Of a stretch of DNA of 9,486 nucleotides, positions 1 to 5,800 are shown piece by piece. Under the pieces are notes generated by a model that saw only the letters and a list, made by a program, of their open reading frames with translations, was not told the DNA's origin and did no database searches. Where the stretch lies: positions 1 to 9,486 of the forward strand of contig CAYNHH010000033.1 of assembly GCA_964397085.1 (NCBI GenBank). The letters run 5' to 3'. A program made the translations under genes and the position numbers. Every line of letters begins with the position of its first letter. The stretch's first letter is position 1. This DNA is from CAILAD01 sp964397085 (lineage in GTDB: Bacteria; Patescibacteriota; Saccharimonadia; CAILAD01; BJGX01).

Positions 1-36
1 GTCCTCCGTCTGACACGCACCGGGGGCGCGCGATAG
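1..36 (+). CDS. possible 3' end of an upstream late gene (partial)
   Basis: The first frame reads 11 codons (VLRLTRTGGAR) and stops at TAG 34-36, just before the ribosome binding site of the tail spike gene. Tight packing with the next gene fits a phage tail operon. Another frame stops at 11-13, so the frame choice is uncertain. The piece is too short to assign a function. Confidence 0.35.
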   Translation, partial: VLRLTRTGGAR

Positions 37-45
37 GGGGTATCT

Positions 46-2022
46 ATGACCGCTGTTTGGCTTCCGCCTGGGAAACAGACCTTCGTGGACATCAACGGCG
101 ATCCGTTGGTGGCGGGGAAGGTCTGGCATTACATCCCGAGCACGAGCACGCTGAAGGATACGTGGCAGGACGAGGACCAAGGCTCCCTGAACACCAACCC
201 AGTGATCCTTGATGCTCGGGGGCAGGCGATCATCTGGGGCGATGGGTTGTATCGCCAGAAGCTCACCGACGCCGATGATAACCTCATCTGGGACCAGGAG
301 ACGGGTTTTCTCGGTGGAGGGGGCGGAGGTGTCACATTCGCCACGCCGGCCGAAGTCGCCGCGCTCACCGACCCCACGAAGGTCATCAGCCCGTATGCCC
401 TTGGGGCTTCTGGCGTGTTGGGGGGCGGTGGAGGCGGCGTGACCTTGGCGTCCCTCGCAGAGGTGGCGGCCGGGGTGAACAACACCAAGGCCGTGAGCCC
501 CTACACGCTCGCCCAATCCGGGGTTCTGCTTTTCCCGACGCTGAAGCAGTTCGGTGGCGTTCCGGATGGAAACCCGGCTTCTCCCGGTTCGGGGACCGAT
601 AACGTCGCCTTTTTCAACGCGGCCATCGCACAGCCCTATAGCCGCGTTTGGCTTCAAGACGGCTTCTACCGCACCACCAACACGCTGGGGCAACTTCAAA
701 AGTATTTCGATGGCCCTGGACGCATCATCGTCTCCGGGGAGGTCTTCCCAGGGCGCTTCACCTATCTGGCGACCAAGCCCACGCAGTATCCCATCCAAGG
801 GCCAAGCGGCTGGTTCGCAGGGGATACGCAGTATATCCAGCCCGAGTATTTTATCATCGGGGCCAATGTCCGGAACACCATCAACGAGCGGTATTTCGAG
901 GCCACGACGATACCTCACAACAGGTGGTTCACCGCCTACTCTGGCAACTCCGGCATCAACTGCCGCCTGACTGCGCCCGCGAACTCAGGGGCGACCAGCG
1001 CCACGGTGAATAGCACGGCCGGGTTCTCGAACGGCCAAGTGATTGGCTTCTGTAATTCGTCCTACGCCATCACCGACACGGTGACGATTTCCAGCCTTGG
1101 CCCGACCACCATCAACTTCTCGCCCGCGCTGGCCAACAATCACGCGATCACGGACGCCGTCACCCAAGGTCTTCGGACGAACAACCCCTTTGAGTATGTG
1201 CGCGGGATCAACCATGGCCAGGGTGATTTCTACGGCGACGTAGTGCGCGTGAATCAGAGTTATCAGCCGCTCGCTGGGCAGACCCATTTCTTCGAAACGT
1301 CAACCGTGGGCCAGTACGGGGGGGACGTGGCCTTCACTGCCGGAAGTTCGGGCTGCTATGCCACGGGGTGGGAAAGCTTCTACCAGGACAACGGGGAGGA
1401 CGTGGCCGTTATCGGGCAGGTGGACACCTACCTGCGCACCAACGCTGTGGGTGCTCGCTACTGCGTATGGATGGGGCTTTATCAGAAATCCGAGGGCACG
1501 CGGCCCGCAGATGCGTGCTTCGTCATGGCAGGCCCTTGGCGCATTGGCTTCGATACCGTGCGAGCCGACCTCACCTCCAACATTTCGGTGGGGGACAACC
1601 TTAACATCGCCATCAACACCAAGCTGGGTCACCGCTGGGTCATGAACTCCACAGCGGTGACCGGGGGACCTGGCACACGAGGTGGCTCCCCGATCTACGG
1701 GCCGCTCTACGGCAACCTGCCCGGAGATATGTACATTGAGAGCGGCAATGACGGCACGAGCGATTTCATCGCCATGCGGTTCAACCGGAGCGCCCCGAAT
1801 GACGGGCGGGCGCGCTTGCGCCCCACCGCCTTTCAGGTCAACAAGGCTATTACTTCCGGGGAAACCATTTCGGCCTCCTACCAACTCGCCACGCTCGGGT
1901 CGAACCTGTTTGGGAACTATCCCACGGTTCTCTTCGGCTTCAGCGGGGTGTGGATCGAGTACAACGGCGTCAACTTGCGCGCCACGAAGAACAACGGCTC
2001 TTCTTTCGTCAACATCGTCTAG
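46..2022 (+). CDS. phage tail spike / tail fibre protein
   Basis: This 658-residue protein is probably a trimeric receptor-binding tail spike or fibre. Residues 1-86 resemble the virion-attachment (P22 tailspike head-binding-like) domains of tail spikes: an 'FVDINGDPL..GKV' start, then 'NTNPVILDARGQA.IWGDGLYRQ'. Residues 89-124 and 125-160 are two tandem 36-residue units, each with a hexaglycine run, an 'AEVAA' helix and an 'SPY.L' end like phage tail-fibre repeats. From about 161, 'LKQFGGVPDG...GTDNVAFFNAAIA' is the usual entry into a pectate-lyase-like beta-helix, which would hold any polysaccharide-cleaving site. Residues 550-658 look like a separate beta-rich C-terminal domain. No intramolecular chaperone or catalytic residues can be named. 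ATG 46 follows AGGGGG (35-40) at five bases. Depolymerase activity is inference only; a non-enzymatic fibre is the alternative. Confidence 0.85.
   Translation: MTAVWLPPGKQTFVDINGDPLVAGKVWHYIPSTSTLKDTWQDEDQGSLNTNPVILDARGQAIIWGDGLYRQKLTDADDNLIWDQETGFLGGGGGGVTFATPAEVAALTDPTKVISPYALGASGVLGGGGGGVTLASLAEVAAGVNNTKAVSPYTLAQSGVLLFPTLKQFGGVPDGNPASPGSGTDNVAFFNAAIAQPYSRVWLQDGFYRTTNTLGQLQKYFDGPGRIIVSGEVFPGRFTYLATKPTQYPIQGPSGWFAGDTQYIQPEYFIIGANVRNTINERYFEATTIPHNRWFTAYSGNSGINCRLTAPANSGATSATVNSTAGFSNGQVIGFCNSSYAITDTVTISSLGPTTINFSPALANNHAITDAVTQGLRTNNPFEYVRGINHGQGDFYGDVVRVNQSYQPLAGQTHFFETSTVGQYGGDVAFTAGSSGCYATGWESFYQDNGEDVAVIGQVDTYLRTNAVGARYCVWMGLYQKSEGTRPADACFVMAGPWRIGFDTVRADLTSNISVGDNLNIAINTKLGHRWVMNSTAVTGGPGTRGGSPIYGPLYGNLPGDMYIESGNDGTSDFIAMRFNRSAPNDGRARLRPTAFQVNKAITSGETISASYQLATLGSNLFGNYPTVLFGFSGVWIEYNGVNLRATKNNGSSFVNIV
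310..525 (+). repeat. tandem 2 x 108-bp in-frame repeat in the tail spike gene
   Basis: Units 310-417 and 418-525 each encode 36 residues of the pattern L-G6-VT-x-A-x2-AEVAA-x5-TK-x2-SPY-x-L-x2-SGV. The protein pattern is well kept, but the DNA has diverged at many third positions, so the duplication is not recent. Both units carry G-rich tracts on the plus strand. They probably form a flexible or trimerising neck between the virion-attachment and beta-helix domains. Confidence 0.85.
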
Positions 2023-2031
2023 GGGCTTGCC

Positions 2032-2193
2032 ATGCGTCGCCAAACAGAGGATCAAACCATCGTTACGCGGCTGAAGACGGTCCCGCCAGAACCTCCCGCG
2101 TATGTGCCAGAAGAACCCGATGAGGCCGAAGTCCGGATGCTTGAACACCTTGAGCAGATGAAGACGCTTGGCCAACCCCAGGAGAAGTCATGA
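2032..2193 (+). CDS. small unknown protein, 53 aa
   Basis: A 53-residue ORF (MRRQTEDQTI...LGQPQEKS) fills the space between the tail spike and the next gene. ATG 2032 lies nine bases after the tail spike stop, with GGGG at 2022-2025 as ribosome binding site. Its TGA (2191-2193) overlaps the next ATG in an ATGA, which suggests translational coupling and supports it as a real gene. The protein is hydrophilic, with a Pro/Glu-rich middle (TVPPEPPAYVPEEPDEAE) and a probable C-terminal helix (VRMLEHLEQMKTL). It has no membrane segment or signal peptide. Position suggests a tail accessory or structural-linker role, but function is unknown. Confidence 0.6.
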   Translation: MRRQTEDQTIVTRLKTVPPEPPAYVPEEPDEAEVRMLEHLEQMKTLGQPQEKS

Positions 2194-2459
2194 GCGAATC
2201 ACCCGAGCGCCCCGCCAACGCCGAAATCCCCATGGCGGTTCTTGATCAAGTTGCCTTCCAGCTAGGCAAAGGGATCATCGCTCAGACCCTGGCCGAATAT
2301 CACGCAGGAATGAATGGTTCCGAGGCGAGCCGCCTGCGCAGCGAAGTGCAGGATGGAAATGACGAAATTGAGCGCTTAGCCGCCCATAATCGCACTCTCG
2401 AATCCCAACTTCGTGCACTTTCCGAGAACCACAAAGGCGAAAACAGGTCCGAAACTTAA
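2190..2459 (+). CDS. small coiled-coil protein, 89 aa, unknown function
   Basis: I do not recognise this 89-residue protein. Residues 15-40 (MAVLDQVAFQLGKGIIAQTL...) could form an amphipathic helix. Residues about 46-82 have heptad-like spacing of Leu/Ile with many charged residues (SRLRSEVQDGNDEIERLAAHNRTLESQLRAL, given only as a description of the stretch start to end), typical of a coiled coil. There is no signal peptide or membrane segment. The start overlaps the preceding stop (ATGA), with AGGAGA just upstream at about 2180-2185. It lies between the tail spike and the lysis genes, so a tail-assembly accessory or lysis-associated role is possible; neither is shown. Confidence 0.7.
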   Translation: MSESPERPANAEIPMAVLDQVAFQLGKGIIAQTLAEYHAGMNGSEASRLRSEVQDGNDEIERLAAHNRTLESQLRALSENHKGENRSET

Positions 2460-2479
2460 CCTGTGTGACTTTACGATAA

Positions 2480-2517
2480 CCGGCTGCAGAATATGGTTGT
2501 CGCCATATTGCAGCCGG
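2480..2517 (+). promoter_or_regulatory. strong hairpin upstream of the lysis cassette
   Basis: CCGGCTGCA (2480-2488) and ATATGG (2491-2496) pair with CCATAT (2503-2508) and TGCAGCCGG (2509-2517). This gives a 15-bp stem with a two-base bulge (GA) and a six-base loop (TTGTCG). No T-run follows on either strand, so it is not a standard intrinsic terminator. It contains the ATG at 2493 within its stem and ends 17 bases before ATG 2535. It may be an mRNA processing or stability element, or a control of translation of the next gene. Confidence 0.6.
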
Positions 2518-2534
2518 GGGGCGTCGATAGCGTT

Positions 2535-2885
2535 ATGGGTGAGCCGCGAAACAATCGAGGGCAGCGTGTGATCTCCCTTCCTAAGTCCGCACAGGCCGAT
2601 CCCATCGCTTCGGCGATCAGGGACCACGCCAAGGCCATGAACAACGTCTCGGTGACCATGGATGGGATTTCCGCCGCCATCCGGGCCGACACGGTTCAGC
2701 GCCAGCACACGGATGCATTTTTCAAGACCGCCAATGACGCCCTGCTATGTCTGGGCACATTCCTGCGCACCAAGGGGCCGTGGATATTGGCCTCTATCCC
2801 ATTGGTGCTCGTCAGCGTTGGGGCTATATCGCCGAACGCAGCCGAAGCCCTATCGGATTTCCTGAAGGCGGTCGGCGCGCAATAG
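2535..2885 (+). CDS. small membrane protein of the lysis region, possible holin/antiholin
   Basis: From ATG 2535 the product has 116 residues. Its N-terminal 75 residues are soluble and amphipathic, with regular hydrophobic positions (IASAIRDHAKAMNNVSVTMDGISAAI). A single hydrophobic segment follows at about residues 80-99 (GPWILASIPLVLVSVGAI), then a short helical tail (AAEALSDFLKAVG). The gene ends 13 bases before the endolysin, which suggests a lysis role: a one-membrane-segment holin, an antiholin or a membrane anchor. The frame is also open from ATG 2493, but that codon sits in a hairpin stem and has no clear ribosome binding site, so I prefer 2535, preceded by the G-run at 2516-2521. 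No family match is recognised, so the role is inferred from position and topology. Confidence 0.65.
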   Translation: MGEPRNNRGQRVISLPKSAQADPIASAIRDHAKAMNNVSVTMDGISAAIRADTVQRQHTDAFFKTANDALLCLGTFLRTKGPWILASIPLVLVSVGAISPNAAEALSDFLKAVGAQ

Positions 2886-2898
2886 CCAGGGGGCGTGC

Positions 2899-3597
2899 GT
2901 GACCACTCTCGAACTCCAGACAGCACTTAAGGCGCTCGGATTTGATCCAGGACGCCTTGATGGCATCCCTGGCCGCCTCACCAGCGCGGCCCTCCGAGCC
3001 TTCCAGAAAAGTCGTGGCTTGCCTGACACAGGCGTCGTGGGGGCGAGGACGCTGGCAGCCCTCGTGGGGACCGGAGCGCAAATTGCGAAGCCCGCGCTGC
3101 CCATCCCTTGGTACGACGAGGCCGTCAATCTGATCGGCACGAAGGAGACCGTGGGACCGGGAAACACGCCGGTCATCATGGATTGGGCCGAAGAGATTGA
3201 GGTGGCGTCCGCCTTTACCGCCGATGCGATTCCTTGGTGTGGGCTATTTGTGGGGCACTGCATCGCCTTCACGCTGCCTCACGAAGTGCTTCCCGCAACG
3301 CCCTTGTGGGCCAAGTCCTGGGCTAAGTTCGGGGTCCACTTGGCGGGACCCGCAAAGGGGGCCATCTGCGTCCTCACGCGTCCCGGCGGCGGTGGCCATG
3401 TCTTCTTCGCTGATGCAGTCACCAAGGATCGGAAGTTCGTGCGCGGCGTTGGCGGCAACACCAGCGACATGGTGAAGTCGGCTTGGTTCGATGCTGCCCG
3501 CGTGATCGCCTACCGATGGCCCGCGACCGTGGCCCTTCCGACCGCCAAGATGCCGGTGGTGGACCGCACCACGGGTGTTTCCGTCAACGAATCCTGA
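2899..3597 (+). CDS. endolysin: peptidoglycan-binding domain plus Cys/His/Asn hydrolase
   Basis: This 232-residue modular endolysin would cut host peptidoglycan at lysis. Residues 4-56 match a PG_binding_1 fold (LQTALKALGFDPGRLDGIPG...TSAALRAFQ...GLPDTGVVGARTL). Residues about 70-208 resemble the TIGR02594/CHAP-NlpC/P60 papain-like group. That domain has the 'PWYDEAVNLIGTKE' opening, Cys114 in 'PWCGLFVG' as the likely nucleophile, His167 in 'GGGGHVFFAD', and Asn187 in 'GGNTSD' as the third residue. The C-terminal 24 residues are a tail. No signal peptide or signal-anchor is visible, so export should need a holin. It starts at GTG 2899, with CAGGGGG (2887-2893) five bases upstream. Amidase versus endopeptidase specificity cannot be decided from the sequence. 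Confidence 0.9.
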   Translation: MTTLELQTALKALGFDPGRLDGIPGRLTSAALRAFQKSRGLPDTGVVGARTLAALVGTGAQIAKPALPIPWYDEAVNLIGTKETVGPGNTPVIMDWAEEIEVASAFTADAIPWCGLFVGHCIAFTLPHEVLPATPLWAKSWAKFGVHLAGPAKGAICVLTRPGGGGHVFFADAVTKDRKFVRGVGGNTSDMVKSAWFDAARVIAYRWPATVALPTAKMPVVDRTTGVSVNES

Positions 3598-3656
3598 CGG
3601 CTACCCATTCCAGACATCCGGTGGCATTGTGCTTCCCTCAACAAAGGGGGCTTCCC

Positions 3657-3899
3657 ATGAGCAATTTCGATTCCACTGACGTGGCTCTGCCGGGCTGGTT
3701 CACGCCCATTCTTCGCAACGTGCTGGCTCTGGTGTCCGGTTTCGTGATCGCCAAGGGATGGTTCACTGCCGAGCAGTGGGTGCAGATCGGGGGCGGCATC
3801 ACCGCTGCGGCCGGCGCCATCTGGACGCTCTATTCCCGCGCTCAGACCCGTAAGAAACTGAAAGAAGCCATCGCCGCGCCGGCCGGGCTGGCGAAGTAA
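3657..3899 (+). CDS. putative holin, two transmembrane helices, 80 aa
   Basis: This 80-residue protein has two hydrophobic segments, about residues 16-35 (FTPILRNVLALVSGFVIAKG) and 43-60 (QIGGGITAAAGAIWTLYS). A short turn containing 'WFTAEQW' separates them, and a basic tail (RAQTRKKLKE) follows. This is the usual layout of a class II holin, which would make lesions in the inner membrane and let the endolysin out. The frame is open upstream to 3483, inside the endolysin gene. ATG 3657 is the right start because AAAGGGGG (3643-3650) lies six bases before it and the upstream part reads a shadow of the endolysin. It follows the endolysin by 59 bases. The role is inferred from size, topology and context. 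Confidence 0.8.
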   Translation: MSNFDSTDVALPGWFTPILRNVLALVSGFVIAKGWFTAEQWVQIGGGITAAAGAIWTLYSRAQTRKKLKEAIAAPAGLAK

Positions 3900-3901
3900 C
3901 C

Positions 3902-3924
3902 ATGCTTAAGGGGGCGGTGGTCGG
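3902..3924 (+). CDS. start of a gene running into the assembly gap (partial)
   Basis: ATG 3902 follows the holin stop by two bases and opens a frame (MLKGAVV) that enters the N run. Genes for spanin-like or further membrane proteins often sit here in lysis cassettes, but seven residues give no support for any assignment. No strong ribosome binding site is visible, so expression would depend on coupling to the holin. Confidence 0.35.
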
Positions 3925-4024
3925 NNNNNNNNNNNNNNNNNNNNNNNNNNNNNNNNNNNNNNNNNNNNNNNNNNNNNNNNNNNNNNNNNNNNNNNNNNNN
4001 NNNNNNNNNNNNNNNNNNNNNNNN
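3925..4024. other. assembly gap of 100 N
   Basis: Exactly 100 undetermined bases separate the plus-strand lysis genes from the minus-strand operon. A round 100 usually marks a scaffold join of unknown length. The true distance, the convergent terminator and at least one gene end are therefore missing, and reading frames cannot be carried across it. Confidence 0.95.
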
Positions 4025-4059
4025 TGGATATCGAAGGGGTGGTTGGTGATTCTGGGCAC
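4025..4059 (-). CDS. 5' end of a minus-strand early gene cut by the gap (partial)
   Basis: On the minus strand a GTG at 4059-4057 opens a frame reading MPRITNHPFDI into the gap. Six bases upstream of the GTG is ACACAGAGGAGA (4066-4077), almost the same leader as those of the RecE-like gene (6771-6782) and the zinc-ribbon gene (9286-9297). That is the main support for a real start. It would be the last visible gene of the minus operon, 37 bases after the recT stop. A competing plus-strand reading of these bases ends at TAG 4063-4065 (DIEGVVGDSGHY) and could be the tail of the gene entering the gap from the left. Function unknown. Confidence 0.5.
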
Positions 4060-4065
4060 TATTAG

Positions 4066-4088
4066 TCTCCTCTGTGTGATGCGCTGGC
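4066..4088 (-). promoter_or_regulatory. shared leader / ribosome binding element, copy 1
   Basis: On the minus strand this reads GCCAG, six bases, then ACACAGAGGAGA, placed just before GTG 4059. It is one of three copies of a GCCAG-N(2/4/6)-ACACAGRRGAGA element in front of non-overlapping minus-strand genes. The GAGGAG part is a good Shine-Dalgarno sequence; conservation extends well upstream of it. Confidence 0.55.
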
Positions 4089-4096
4089 GGCGCTGG

Positions 4097-5800
4097 TTAT
4101 GCCCGCAGAGCCGCAAGCCGAGCGGCCACGGCACTGTCTATGGCATTGTGGGCGCTGGCGGATGCGGCCCAAGAGGGGGACTTCTGCAGGATTGCGTAGG
4201 TCCCATTGATGCCGTCGCAAGCGTCGGGGCCTTCAATCCATTCGATCCAGAGCCGGAACACGCTCACATCGGCAGCGTGGTCCGGTAGGTCGGAGCAGTT
4301 CTCGCGGGCCACGTCGTAGATGTTGGCGCGGATGCCATTTTGCTCGCCGAGGGGAAGGGCCTTGAAATAGTCGCCCCGCAGGAAGTCGGCCATGGCGGCT
4401 TTGATGTCGATCCACGAGCCGGAATTCTCCACCTTATCCACGAAGGCCCCGAGTTCGGGCGGAAGGTCAGACGTGGCATCCGGGGCTTGATCGGCCTCAG
4501 TGGAAATCTGGGGGCTTTCCGCAATGGTGTCGGCTGAAGCGACACCATCCACCTCGGGCGCATGTTCTCCATAGACCGTGATGTCGGCGCTCTTGGACGA
4601 AGAGAAGCGCTCCCCGTTCTTGTATGTGATACGCCGCCCCTCTTCGTTGAGCGTGTCGCCGACCATGTAATACACCTCGTCCCGAGCGGCGTGGCCGACC
4701 TCGTAGAAGTCAGCCTCGCTCGTCTCCTCGGAAGCGCTGGACGGCTCTTCGGGCTGCGTCGGGGAAGGTGTCTCCTCCGCTGAACCGGAAGGCGCATCCG
4801 TGGCAGAGTCCGACGAAGCCGGTTCGCTTTCCACACTCGGGGCAGTCGCCGTCTCGGTAGGCGCCGCCGTGGAAGTAGGGCGCTCCTCCAGCACCTCGCC
4901 GGTTTCGCCGTCGATCACGTCGCCTTCGGGCTCGGGCGTGGGTTCCGGCTTGGCCTTCTTGCGGGAGCGCGTGGTGTGCGCCTCCACGTTCTCCTTGCTA
5001 AAGCCCGGAGATGCACCTTGGGTGCCGGGAAGCCGGGCCATCAAGCCCGACGTGCGCGAGGCTTCAACCGCCGTCTCGAAGTCCTCATCGACGTCCGAGA
5101 AGATGCCCAACACCGCGCCGGGTTCATAGGCGCGCGCCCACTCGGGAGCGGCCCGATAGCGCAGTTGCCGACGCCAGTTACCCTGCGAGGTCCACGGGGA
5201 GCCATTCCGCGTGGTCTTCCACAGCCCCACGGACCCTTCGACGTAGCGCTCAGGGTCGTTGGGATCGTAGCAATGGACAGCTAGGCGTTCACCGATGCCG
5301 TGGAAGAATGCGGGGTCGGGGACCATCACGACGTTGCCGTCATCACCGATCACGTCGTTTCCAACTTCATCCACCTTGGCGATGAGCGGCGGGAATTCGA
5401 TGTGGTCGGTGTTCCACGCGCCGAACCGGAACTGGAGAATGACGCCGGTGCGCTTGCGTATGATCGCGTTGACCGCCTTGCCCTCGATATGGAGCTTGCG
5501 GCTGATGATGGAGCAGGTCTGAAGGAACATCAGCGGGTCGGCTTCGACCTCTCGGGCGATGTTGGCGACCATGACCATGCGGGCCACCACCATCTTGGCG
5601 GATGCGGGTTGATCGCCGTCCTTGAAGAACGTCTCGGACGCCAGGCCGCTTTCGGCCATGATCGCCCCGACGCGACCCATGTGTTCTAGTTCAGCCGTGT
5701 CCCAAATCGCGACGGGATTGTGCGTCACCAGCCGCTCTTTCACCGGGACAATGGCGGTGGTCTTGGGGGCGTCCGCGCCTTGGTCTTCGGCTTCGCTCAT
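4097..5800 (-). CDS. recT: RecT-family single-strand annealing protein with extended C-terminus
   Basis: This 567-residue protein should anneal ssDNA ends made by the neighbouring exonuclease. The RecT-like core is about residues 30-245: 'ADPLMFLQTCSIISRKLHIEGKAVNAII', a variable hairpin, 'SVGLWKT', then 'RRQLRYRAAPEWARAYEPGAVLGIF'. That last stretch matches the 'LRY.A...ARxYxPxxLLG' signature of phage RecT proteins. Known RecT proteins are about 250-350 residues. Here a basic patch (RSRKKAK, 278-284) leads into a Pro/Glu/Ser/Thr-rich acidic linker (285-362), then a small segment (363-416, 'YEVGHAARDEVYYMV' to 'TVYGEHAPE'), and a helical C-terminal domain (446-567). ATG 5800 overlaps the upstream stop (ATGA), with AGAAGGA at 5810-5816. 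The frame is open a further 37 codons upstream, but those overlap the exonuclease gene and lack a ribosome binding site. Confidence 0.82.
   Translation of the reverse strand: MSEAEDQGADAPKTTAIVPVKERLVTHNPVAIWDTAELEHMGRVGAIMAESGLASETFFKDGDQPASAKMVVARMVMVANIAREVEADPLMFLQTCSIISRKLHIEGKAVNAIIRKRTGVILQFRFGAWNTDHIEFPPLIAKVDEVGNDVIGDDGNVVMVPDPAFFHGIGERLAVHCYDPNDPERYVEGSVGLWKTTRNGSPWTSQGNWRRQLRYRAAPEWARAYEPGAVLGIFSDVDEDFETAVEASRTSGLMARLPGTQGASPGFSKENVEAHTTRSRKKAKPEPTPEPEGDVIDGETGEVLEERPTSTAAPTETATAPSVESEPASSDSATDAPSGSAEETPSPTQPEEPSSASEETSEADFYEVGHAARDEVYYMVGDTLNEEGRRITYKNGERFSSSKSADITVYGEHAPEVDGVASADTIAESPQISTEADQAPDATSDLPPELGAFVDKVENSGSWIDIKAAMADFLRGDYFKALPLGEQNGIRANIYDVARENCSDLPDHAADVSVFRLWIEWIEGPDACDGINGTYAILQKSPSWAASASAHNAIDSAVAARLAALRA

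Noticed and set aside
129..488. Minus-strand open frame with two Pro-rich runs
   Set aside because: The proline runs are the complement of the Gly codons in the tail spike repeats, so it is a shadow.
1300..2175. 291-codon minus-strand open frame opposite the tail spike gene
   Set aside because: It is antisense to a well-supported tail spike, has no ribosome binding site or family-like sequence, and long antisense frames are common in GC-rich coding DNA.
2480..2517. Hairpin as an intrinsic terminator
   Set aside because: Neither strand has a T-run after the stem; the plus side is followed by GGGG.
2493..2534. ATG 2493 as start of the lysis-region membrane protein
   Set aside because: It lies inside the hairpin stem and has no clear ribosome binding site. 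ATG 2535 is preferred, though a dual start is noted as a finding.
3799..4288. Open frames on both strands that cross the first N run
   Set aside because: They exist only because undetermined bases hide stop codons, and the gap length is not reliable. Only the edge fragments were kept.
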